NCBI GenBank assembly: GCA_047632595.1
Contig: JBLIDK010000048.1
Span: forward strand, 1 to 14,191
DNA from: JBLIDK01 sp047632595
Lineage (GTDB): Bacteria > Bacteroidota > Bacteroidia > Sphingobacteriales > Sphingobacteriaceae
Reading direction: 5' to 3'
DNA length: 14,191 bases
The notes under the pieces were generated by a model. The model was not told the DNA's origin and did not search any database. It saw only the letters and a program-made list of their open reading frames with translations. Both the position numbers and the translations under genes were made by a program. Shown here one piece after another: positions 6,553 through 13,281 of the stretch. How positions within the stretch are numbered: position 1 is the first letter of the stretch; each line of letters begins with the position of its first letter.

Positions 6553-8762
6553 TATTTAGAGTTAAGTTTTTTATTGACGGCTAATTTAGCTCCAATATAA
6601 AAACTTCTTCCCACCATTGGTATTCCAATTGACTTAAATCTTGAAAGATGATCGATGTAGGTGGTATTGAATACATTTTTAACACCTAAACTTATCTCTA
6701 AAGGCAATTTATCAGAGTTTACACTCATTACAGCCCCTGCATTTATTACTTGATAGCTTGGAGAAGAGGTTTCAAATTGAGCAAAGTTTTGTTGTTGTAG
6801 TTTGTAAATATGCCTAACAAAAAGCTCTTTTAAATACAAGTTTTTACGAGCTTCAAATTCAGTTTTTACTGTTGAATTAATGGAGGTTGCTGGAATTAAT
6901 GGCAAAGGGTTTTTGTCCCCGTCTTGGGCCAAAACATAGGCAAGTGAACTCTCTAAATGCAACCAATGCAGTCCATGAGGATGAAAGTGTGCTCCCAACT
7001 CGCCGCCAGTTAACAACGCGTTGGTTTGAACATATTCAAAAACGGGAGCACCATCAATAACACTATCTTTTGGTTGAAGGTAAATGTAGTTATTGATGCT
7101 ATTCACAAAAGGGTTAATAATAAAATTCAAATGCTCGTTTTCAAACTCGAAGCTTAGGTCTAGCTGAGTAGCTTTCTCGCTTACCAAATTTTGGTTTCCA
7201 ATCTCATATCGCAAAGCGCTTTCATGAACCCCGTCTGAAAATAATTCAGAACTAATTGGAGCCCTAAATCCGGTGCTAATGTTTGCACGAACGATTGAGG
7301 CACCGACAGAATAATTTGCACCTAAGGAATAATTCAGACTGGAATACCTTTGTTCAAACGTTGGCGAAAAATCTGTTAGGCTAATTTTTCTAGAATCGGC
7401 TCGAACACCCACCTGAAATTTTAACTTTTTTACTGAAATATTAGACAGAACAAACGCTCCAACGTCTTGGGTTGATGCATCTGGAATTAAGATTTCTTCA
7501 CCAAAGTTTTTGTTGGTTTGAAGTAGACCTTGTGACCCTAAAATAAAGTCAAGGTTTTTATATTCCTTCGAAAACCACTTTAAGTTATATGAATGAGTTA
7601 GCAGCTTCATATTGAGGTCGGAAGAATCTAAATTGCCCTCGTACTCTTCTCGGTTATTTAGGTTGGTAGCAAGAATTAAATTAAACTTAGACTCACCAAC
7701 AAAAAGAGTGTTTTCAATGCTTCCCAAATGACTTTCCACATATTGAGCGGGCGCTAGGCTAATCTTTTCGGTTGTAGTTGAAAAAAGCGCTGTATCTGTA
7801 ATTCCGTATTGGTTGTTTATATAGCTGTAGCGGATGTTAGTAATCCAGTTGCTTTTATTGAAACCCAAAGCAGCCTTTAAATTGCTTTCGTTAAAGCGAG
7901 AATTAAACACTCGGTTGGCAGAAGGTAAAACATAATCGGGACTTGCGCTTTTGCCTGCAAAAAGATTAAGCTTTAAATCTTCTTTATGAATCTTAAACCC
8001 AGCGCTTGCGTTGTTGCTTTGGGTAGTAAAATCGAAGGTGTTTTGAGCCTGGACTTCCAGTTCATCGTGTTTCGCATAGCGCTCATCATTAAAGTAAATC
8101 ACTCCGCCAATAGCATCTGAGCCATAAAGAAGGGAGGCTGGACCTTTTATTACTTCCACGCTTTCAATACCTATAGAACCTACACCCAGAGCATGCTCTT
8201 CGCCCCATTGTTGATTCTCTACACGAACGCCCTGGGTATAAGTAACAATTCTACTCCCTGATAAACCACGGATAACAGGTTTGCCAATTCGAGCACCTGT
8301 AGTTATTTGATCTACTCCTGCAATGTTTGAAATAGCATCGCTAAGGGTAAATGCTGAAGTGGAATTTAACTCGCTCAAATTGCTTTTAGAAACATTTGCT
8401 ACGGTTGCACCTTTAAGTTTTCCTCCTGGCACCGACACAATTACTTCTTCTAGCTTAATATGGGTTGGCTGTAAATAAAATGTTTGAGTTGATATTTTTG
8501 AAAGATCCAAAACAACATCTAAGGTTTTGAAACCTACCGAGCTAATTGAAATAGCAATTTTCTTTTGGGGATAATGTTCAATTAAAAAGACCCCTTCATT
8601 TGAGGTAGAAGTGCCCGACTCAAGCTCACTAAAGTAAACGGTAGCAAAAGGAACTGGGCTTTTGTCTTCCGCGTTAAGCACGGTGCCGATGAAATTCTGA
8701 GCGTGAACTATATTGTAAGAACAAATAAGTAGAAAGAATAGAAATTGAATTGAACACTTCAT
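6552..8762 (-). CDS. TonB-dependent outer-membrane receptor with carboxypeptidase-regulatory-like domain; substrate unknown, possibly a metal
   Basis: A 736-residue protein. Residues 1-21 are a signal peptide (ending IVHA). Residues about 23-100 form the carboxypeptidase-regulatory-like beta-sandwich common in Bacteroidota receptors (GTVLNAEDKSPVPFATV, SSVGFKT). The plug follows (about 115-225: SDAISNIAGVDQITTGARIG, KPVIRGLSGSRI, SVEVIKGPASLLYGSDAIGG), then a beta-barrel with the typical end VKNVFNTTYIDHLSRFK and a closing strand ending SFYIGAKLAV. It imports a substrate across the outer membrane using TonB-ExbBD energy. A histidine cluster, HFHPHGLHWLH (592-602), lies in a barrel loop or strand. 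It recalls zinc and other metal receptors, but that is a hint only. The next gene, a shortened metallo-beta-lactamase, overlaps by one base. A perfect small inverted repeat (CAACT-G-AGTTG, 8770-8780) lies just upstream of the ATG. Confidence 0.9.
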   Translation of the reverse strand: MKCSIQFLFFLLICSYNIVHAQNFIGTVLNAEDKSPVPFATVYFSELESGTSTSNEGVFLIEHYPQKKIAISISSVGFKTLDVVLDLSKISTQTFYLQPTHIKLEEVIVSVPGGKLKGATVANVSKSNLSELNSTSAFTLSDAISNIAGVDQITTGARIGKPVIRGLSGSRIVTYTQGVRVENQQWGEEHALGVGSIGIESVEVIKGPASLLYGSDAIGGVIYFNDERYAKHDELEVQAQNTFDFTTQSNNASAGFKIHKEDLKLNLFAGKSASPDYVLPSANRVFNSRFNESNLKAALGFNKSNWITNIRYSYINNQYGITDTALFSTTTEKISLAPAQYVESHLGSIENTLFVGESKFNLILATNLNNREEYEGNLDSSDLNMKLLTHSYNLKWFSKEYKNLDFILGSQGLLQTNKNFGEEILIPDASTQDVGAFVLSNISVKKLKFQVGVRADSRKISLTDFSPTFEQRYSSLNYSLGANYSVGASIVRANISTGFRAPISSELFSDGVHESALRYEIGNQNLVSEKATQLDLSFEFENEHLNFIINPFVNSINNYIYLQPKDSVIDGAPVFEYVQTNALLTGGELGAHFHPHGLHWLHLESSLAYVLAQDGDKNPLPLIPATSINSTVKTEFEARKNLYLKELFVRHIYKLQQQNFAQFETSSPSYQVINAGAVMSVNSDKLPLEISLGVKNVFNTTYIDHLSRFKSIGIPMVGRSFYIGAKLAVNKKLNSK

Positions 8763-8871
8763 TTTTATGCAACTGAGTTGCCAATATAGTCAGCTAATAT
8801 TAAAAGGCAGAATAAACTTGGCCTTTAGAAGCCCAACTAGCTGTACTATTAAGCCTGCGAAAGCAAAGCAA

Positions 8872-9246
8872 CTAACTAGATTTTTCAATTTTAAACTGCA
8901 TTAGTGAGCCAATTTGCCTTGCTCGTGAAATGGCCTCTTCGGCTTTGGGGCCTTCAAAATGAGCGCGAATTGTTTCTTCCCAGGTACTTAACCAACGTTC
9001 AAAATGCAGGGCCTTTAATGGAGACTTTTTACTAAGCTCAATATGTTTTAGCATGGGGTTGCCTTTATATTTTGTTGCCCCAAAAAGTACGCCCTCCCAA
9101 AAATCTACTATTATGGGAATGTGCTTATCCCATTCTAACACAACAACTTCAGTAAAAAAATGACCAACTAGCTTATCAATAGTAATTTTCTGGTAGAAGG
9201 CATTAATAAGAAATTCAATATTGACTCTTGTTTCTATATCTTTCAT
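8872..9246 (-). CDS. Group III truncated haemoglobin
   Basis: A 124-residue haem protein of the 2-on-2 globin fold, group III (P-type). By alignment in my head with Campylobacter Ctb: B10 tyrosine is Tyr18 (NAFYQKI), E7 histidine is His42 (WDKHIPI), the proximal F8 histidine is His68 (MLKHIEL) and the G8 tryptophan is Trp85 (FERWL). DFWEGVLFG also fits the family. These residues suggest tight oxygen binding and redox or NO/peroxide chemistry, not transport. I take the ATG at 9246, which overlaps the dipeptidase stop as ATGA; the TTG two codons earlier is less likely. The overlap implies translational coupling with the M19 dipeptidase. The next gene downstream, the receptor, is 109 bases away. 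Confidence 0.93.
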   Translation of the reverse strand: MKDIETRVNIEFLINAFYQKITIDKLVGHFFTEVVVLEWDKHIPIIVDFWEGVLFGATKYKGNPMLKHIELSKKSPLKALHFERWLSTWEETIRAHFEGPKAEEAISRARQIGSLMQFKIEKSS

Positions 9247-10232
9247 TTCCAAAGATTCAGAATGAAGTTTGTCGCATTATGACTACTAATATTTTCTACC
9301 AAATCAGGAGAGACCTGCTTGGTGGTTTGCTTAATAATTGAGGGATATGAACCCGCATCTTTATGCTCATTAAAATAAAAAGGAACTCTTGACCTGTCTT
9401 CGTGGCTGTCGGTATTAAAGTAATCGGCACCAAAACAGATGGAGTTTTTTCCTCCTAATTCAACTCCGTGATTGATGTGCTGGTAAAGGGCAGCTGGGTT
9501 GGAATTATGTACAAAGGCTCTCAAGAAATTAACACCAATTAATCCGCCTTTTTGGATGATTTCTTTTGCAAGTTCATCTGGGAGGTTTCGCACATGATTG
9601 AACACGCTACGGTAGTTGGAATGACTCGCTAGAATAGGGACATCTAAATTGTTTTTTGAAAGGTAGTCGAGTATGTCGTACGCCAATGCGTCGCTGGCAT
9701 GTGAAAAATCTACTGCAATTTTTTTACCGTGCATATATTGAAGTAGCGTTTTGCCGTCTTCCTTTAGTCCAGCGGGGCTGTTATTTCCACCACCAAATCT
9801 ATTTTCTGCATGATGGGTAAGGCCTATGTATAAAAGCCCATTTGTGTTGGTTATAATTTGTTCCAGCCTCTTTAACCCAACATCCATTAACTCTCCCTCT
9901 TCACAAATACCCGAGGCATTTTCAATTGCGGCAAGCATACCCAATTTTGTAGAAGTGGAAATTTGATTTAGCGAGGCAATATCATTAACCAAAGTGCAAT
10001 TATTTGGATACTTGCTTAGTAAAGAGGCAAAGATCTCACTTTGTCTTACGGCTAAAGTGGCGCTACCCTTTTCTGTAGCTGTAAAAATTGCCATTACTTG
10101 AAGTTTTACATTTCCTTCGGCCAATGCTGGGAAAGAACAGCCAATTCCTTCCCTACTAAATGGGTCGTGATTGGGAACGTTTAAAAGGTGGGCAAGTAAA
10201 TCGCAGTGTAGGTCAATAATTGGGTGCTTCAT
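9243..10232 (-). CDS. Membrane-dipeptidase-type metallopeptidase (peptidase family M19)
   Basis: A 329-residue TIM-barrel amidohydrolase of the renal dipeptidase family (usual length 320-400). The metal-binding residues are all recognisable: His9 and Asp11 in DLHCD, Glu104 in AIENASG, His178 in VDFSHAS, His204 in ASHSN, and Asp270 in CFGADYF. LTHHAENRFGGG (138-149) corresponds to the substrate-side segment LTH..N.......GLT of the family. It should cleave dipeptides or related beta-amino-acid amides with two zinc ions. I see no signal peptide, so it is probably cytoplasmic and may act in dipeptide or peptidoglycan-peptide recycling. The start is the ATG at 10232. No TAnnTTTG box was found directly upstream. 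The last bases overlap the start of the haemoglobin gene by four. Confidence 0.92.
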   Translation of the reverse strand: MKHPIIDLHCDLLAHLLNVPNHDPFSREGIGCSFPALAEGNVKLQVMAIFTATEKGSATLAVRQSEIFASLLSKYPNNCTLVNDIASLNQISTSTKLGMLAAIENASGICEEGELMDVGLKRLEQIITNTNGLLYIGLTHHAENRFGGGNNSPAGLKEDGKTLLQYMHGKKIAVDFSHASDALAYDILDYLSKNNLDVPILASHSNYRSVFNHVRNLPDELAKEIIQKGGLIGVNFLRAFVHNSNPAALYQHINHGVELGGKNSICFGADYFNTDSHEDRSRVPFYFNEHKDAGSYPSIIKQTTKQVSPDLVENISSHNATNFILNLWK

Positions 10233-10398
10233 GTATTTAATTATATTGTTTTTACGAGGTAGCGCTTATTTGCACAAAGGGCAGGGGTTGTTTTTGCCTG
10301 GTCAAAAAGGTAAGGAATAATTCATAGACCTCAAATTCAAAATCTAAAAGAAATTACGTTAGTGAATCATTGCTTTTGCAAAAAACGAAACTACCTTT

Positions 10399-10530
10399 TC
10401 ATTTGAAGTTAGAATCCGATTTTAAGAATTGATTTCTCAATTTCACATGGGGTCTTTCTATTAAATAGTTTAGCCCAATGAAACCCCAAAATCCACTGCT
10501 ATTATAATTTCCTTGATGATTGAAAGGTGT
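10399..10530 (-). other. Open fragment without recognisable start, probably gene debris
   Basis: Between two stops on the minus strand lies a 43-residue open frame containing NHQGNYNSSGFWGFIGLNYL and ending KLRNQFLKSDSNFK. The composition looks protein-like, not random AT-rich (G, W, F and N in a plausible order). There is no start codon in place, and the fragment sits directly behind the decayed glycosyltransferase end. I do not recognise the family. It may be another eroded gene of the same polysaccharide cluster. Confidence 0.3.
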
Positions 10531-10565
10531 TCATTTGAATACTTATTGTCATTCAGACAATCTTG

Positions 10566-10670
10566 TTAGTGTGCATCTCTTTCAACTTTTTTGTATAAGT
10601 CTACATATTTGGCAATGCTATTTTTCCAATTAAATTGATTTGCATATTCTTTAATTTCAGCTTCAAATGA
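10566..10670 (-). pseudogene. Glycosyltransferase C-terminal remnant
   Basis: On the minus strand the frame reading EIKEYANQFNWKNSIAKYVD, then LYKKVERDAH and a TAA at 10568-10566, matches the usual C-terminus of GT4-like glycosyltransferases (pattern I..yA..F.W......Y..lY). Only about 34 residues remain of a protein that should have about 350-400. The upstream end runs directly into the decayed methyltransferase, so a deletion seems to have removed the methyltransferase tail and most of the glycosyltransferase. There is no start codon, and it is not functional. Confidence 0.6.
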
Positions 10671-11288
10671 AAGGGTAGAAGAGCACCAGTAAAATTAAAG
10701 AAGTTGTTTTAACTCGAGTAGCTTGTATGTGTTTAATTTTAAAACCACTTAATTTTCCAAAACTGCCTAATTTTAAGATGCCAATCAAAAAAATATGACC
10801 GTAATATATTTCATTTGTAATATTTTCTTTTGACATCCAAATACTATCTAATTCGTAGGAGCAATAATTGAATTAAATCGCTCACTTTCTGAAAGAAGAT
10901 AGCTCATTTTAGCCCTTAAATTGGAGTAATTAGGAGTTGTTATATAAGTCCACCACCTTTTTTTAATACTCGATTAAATTCTTTAAAAGAAGCTAATTGA
11001 TCAGAGAAATGCTCTATTCCTTCTTGACAGATTAAATAATCTGAAGAAGCATCTTCAACAGGAAGTCCATCAACAATATTTGCTCTTTTACAATCTAGTC
11101 CTTCAATATGAAAATATTCAGAAAACAGATCAAATGGAATTGGCTCCAATTTCTTGCAAAATTCTTGTTGTAATTCCATTTCCTGCCGGAAAATCTATAA
11201 AAGATTTATTTTCAAACCTATTTTTGTTCTTGTACAGATACTTTTTAACATGAAACTTAATGCTTTTAGGGTTTTCTTCGTAATTCAT
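10663..11288 (-). pseudogene. SAM-dependent methyltransferase, broken by at least three frameshifts
   Basis: The gene can be read from the ATG at 11288 only by changing frame. Segment 1 contains SFIDFPAGNGITTRILQEIG, with the SAM-binding D-x-x-x-G-x-G motif. Segment 2 (after a shift near 11140) contains PFDLFSEYFHIEGLDCKRAN, GLPVEDASSDYLICQEGIEH and FKEFNRVLKKGG. Segment 3 (shift near 10948) reads ITTPNYSNLRAKMSYLLSES. Segment 4 (shift near 10855) reads ELDSIWMSKENITNEIYYGH, then HIFLIGILKLGSFGKLSGFK and KTTSLILLVLFYPFI. These fit one class I methyltransferase family of about 270 residues that I associate with polysaccharide clusters in Bacteroidota. The C-terminal part is missing and a glycosyltransferase end follows. 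The longest single open piece (10940-11179) is a fragment of this gene, not a separate gene. Confidence 0.85.
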
Positions 11289-11380
11289 GATTTATCAATT
11301 ATGCTTTCAATTTCATTTTTAATGCATTTTAGATATTGAGTTCTATTTGCTTTTCTGCAATAGAATTACACTCAATAGTT

Positions 11381-12016
11381 TCAATTCTTGTCATCTTTAA
11401 ATTCGTTGTACCAATGCGTTCCATCACAAAACGGTTTGTTTTTAGAGCCCCCACATCTGCACAAGGTAAAATGTTCTTTGGACGCACCCTCTGCCCTGAC
11501 TGTGTTTTCAAGAGCCGGCTCTCCTGACACAACGTACGGGCCGTTTGGCGCAATAAAAACACTTGGCTCACCCTTTCTGTCTCTGTGTTCAACCTCATTA
11601 ATTGTATAACTCAAGGCGCCAGAGGGGCATTTATTTATAGTTTCTTTAATTTCATCAGCTGTTGCTGAGTTTGGATGAATCCAAGGCTCTTCATTCAGGT
11701 GGAATACAGCGGCTAATCCATCGGTACATTTACCAGCATGAGCACATACACCTCGATTATCATGAATGGTAATTTTTTGCCCAACATAGTTGTCGCGTTT
11801 ATCAGGCACTTTTCCATCAAGTTTAGAGGAAGAAAAGCCATTTTTTAAGTGAGTTCCATCACAAAACGGTTTGTTGTTTGATCCGCCACACCTGCACAAG
11901 GCCATGGTTTCTTTGGTATCTACTAAACCTTTTCTATTTGCTAAATTCTTAAGCTCCTTAACCAAGTAAGGTCCATTTTCCGTTGGTGTTATTGATATTT
12001 TATTGTCCTTTTCCAT
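11381..12016 (-). CDS. CDGSH iron-sulfur protein with central 4Fe-4S mono-cluster domain
   Basis: An intact 211-residue protein with three iron-sulfur modules. The first CDGSH domain has Cys41, Cys43, Cys52 and His56 in CRCGGSNNKPFCDGTH. A divergent mono-cluster ferredoxin-like domain (Fer4_19 type) follows at about 75-140 with GVCAHAGKCTDG (Cys91, Cys97) and NKCPSGALSY (Cys130). The second CDGSH domain has Cys186, Cys188, Cys197 and His201, repeating the first motif almost exactly. Each CDGSH motif should bind a 2Fe-2S cluster with three Cys and one His. There is no signal peptide, so it is cytoplasmic; roles proposed for the family are electron transfer, cluster transfer or redox sensing. 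It starts at the ATG at 12016 without a Shine-Dalgarno sequence, and I found no exact TAnnTTTG box upstream. It is the only intact gene between two decayed regions, which suggests selection to keep it. Confidence 0.92.
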   Translation of the reverse strand: MEKDNKISITPTENGPYLVKELKNLANRKGLVDTKETMALCRCGGSNNKPFCDGTHLKNGFSSSKLDGKVPDKRDNYVGQKITIHDNRGVCAHAGKCTDGLAAVFHLNEEPWIHPNSATADEIKETINKCPSGALSYTINEVEHRDRKGEPSVFIAPNGPYVVSGEPALENTVRAEGASKEHFTLCRCGGSKNKPFCDGTHWYNEFKDDKN

Positions 12017-12376
12017 AACCTCAATATTTTAGTTTTATAACGATAGTCTGAGCAAATTGTATAAAGCCATATCCACTCTCGCTTTATGCGTAGTTGAGGC
12101 ATCGCCAAATTGCAAAGCCTAAATATACAAAGAAACTACACTATGTTTTGAATGAGTGTTTTACACGGTGATTTTTGTGTTCTATGTTGAGCTTGAATGC
12201 CTCGATTCATCGGGGCGTATAATTCGTGCAGCAGGGCTTTACTTTGTAAATGGTAGCAATGTTCAGTTTGAACCAACAAAAGCATTTTTTCCAATCCAAT
12301 GACTCAAGGGAATTATGCAGATATGCGCGGGTGGTTACGAATGGGCAGCTGATCGACAGACTCTTTTGGCCTTTAG
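12017..12376. other. Region without an intact gene; possible debris on the plus strand
   Basis: About 360 bases between the CDGSH gene and the decayed epimerase. Part of it must be the CDGSH promoter region. At 12156-12302 a plus-strand frame without ATG reads GLYFVNGSNVQFEPTKAFF. After a frame change near 12285 it continues as SNPMTQGNYADMRGWLRMGS to a stop at about 12352. Both pieces look protein-like and the local GC content is higher than in the surroundings (around 12320-12360). I do not recognise the family, so I list it as possible remains of another gene. Confidence 0.3.
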
Positions 12377-12964
12377 TTATTTATTAACTCTTAAATATTC
12401 TTTTATATTTCGACAAAGCCCAAATCCAAGTCCAAACTTTATAGGACGAATTATTTTTTTAATGCGCCACCTCTAGTAGAAAGAATAATTCCGATTCGCA
12501 CAATTACTACTCTGTTGGCAACATTGCTTGATTTGAATTTATGTGCAACATCCTCCTATTTATGGCAAACATTACTTAAAAAGTCATTTCCCTTATTACT
12601 TTCTTCTTTATAAATGATGTCCGTAGTTGTCATTCCATAATAACCTATTGCAGATGCCGAGATAAATGAGTCAATAGTGATTCTTTAATTCATTCAAAAT
12701 CAAATGGGCACTATCCACTCGGCTTGAAAGTATGATATGTTTTCTTTTTTTGACCATCTTCTATACCAGAACTAGCTAAATGGATAATGGTATGGACATC
12801 TTTTAAGGCATTAGGATCAATAATTTTTGTTTAAAGCCCATAAATACTCATTGATCCTAGTTGCTTTACGAGTCAAATATCTGATAGAGTAATCTTGTTT
12901 TAATTGTTTGGTTAGGTGTTTCGCAAGCATCTCACTTGCCCCAGTTATTAAAACAGTTTTTCAT
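12377..12964 (-). pseudogene. TIGR01777-type epimerase (SDR superfamily), heavily decayed
   Basis: Read by switching frames, this follows an NAD(P)-dependent epimerase of the TIGR01777 family (about 300 residues). The pieces are TVLITGASEMLAKHLTKQL, IIDPNALKDVHTIIHLASSG, ILSSRVDSAHLILNELKN, TIDSFISASAIGYYG, NRVVIVRIGIILSTRGGALK and IIRPIKFGLGFGL. Frame breaks fall just after the ATG (an extra A in an A run), near 12826, 12748, 12678 and 12455. A TAG near 12560 replaces an expected tryptophan before EDVAHK. The cofactor motif should be GxxGxxG, but two glycines are changed (GASEMLA). The C-terminal third is gone. The ATG overlaps the stop of the small upstream gene (ATGA), showing that the two were once one operon. 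Confidence 0.85.
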
Positions 12965-13156
12965 TTTTTTACAAGATTATTTAAAATCCTTTCATACTCT
13001 TCGAAACGGTGTTTTCTAATAGGTCTAAATTAAAGGTGCCGTAGTAAAGTGTAAAAGTATAGATTTATAAGTGTCGACATAGTCATAGCTTTTCAGTTCA
13101 TTATTTTTTATTCTCTGTTTGATTTTGTTATGATATGGATACATATTATGAATCAT
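12961..13156 (-). pseudogene. Small conserved Bacteroidota protein (sometimes labelled thermostable haemolysin delta-VPH), frameshifted
   Basis: From the ATG at 13156 the frame gives MIHNMYPYHNKIKQRIKNNE, LKSYDYVDTYKSILLHFTTA and then a stop. One base out of frame, near 13025, it resumes with RPIRKHRFEEYERILNNLVK and ends in TGA at 12963-12961. The pattern YHN.IK..I..GEL......Y..I.P.L.L.F.T.P..RPIR.HR..EY is that of a small (about 90-residue) Bacteroidota family. I recall it being annotated as delta-VPH haemolysin, a name of doubtful meaning. A few residues around the expected ISPCL also seem deleted. It is the first gene of the dead operon with the epimerase and is divergent from crtI. Confidence 0.65.
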
Positions 13157-13221
13157 AATTTATAATAGACACAACGTGTTTAGATAAGGCTAGTCACATT
13201 TTTTAATGCGTTAAACCTATA

Positions 13222-13263
13222 AACATCTAACCACATTAATTGATTAGATGTTCCTTATATTTG
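13222..13263 (+). promoter_or_regulatory. Putative promoter/operator of crtI: 9-bp inverted repeat plus TATATTTG box
   Basis: A perfect inverted repeat AACATCTAA (13222-13230) / TTAGATGTT (13244-13252) with a 13-base spacer ends three bases before TATATTTG (13256-13263). That box is an exact match to the Bacteroidota -7 consensus TAnnTTTG. The ATG of crtI follows 18 bases after the box, so the leader would be only about 12 bases. The repeat covers the -33 region, where the nearest TTG (13240-13242) is at a poor 13-base spacing; this suggests control by a dimeric regulator. MerR-type regulators (CarH/LitR class) often control carotenoid genes, but none is visible in this window. Confidence 0.5.
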
Positions 13264-13281
13264 AAATATATATTATAATTC

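Noticed and set aside
10940..11179. Stand-alone 79-residue methyltransferase-like gene
   Set aside because: The frames before and after it continue the same family, so it is one segment of a frameshifted gene. Its apparent start is an internal codon.
10233..13281. Insertion sequence or phage remnant as the cause of the decayed region
   Set aside because: I found no transposase or integrase fragments, no long terminal inverted repeats and no target duplications. The debris consists of ordinary metabolic and polysaccharide genes.
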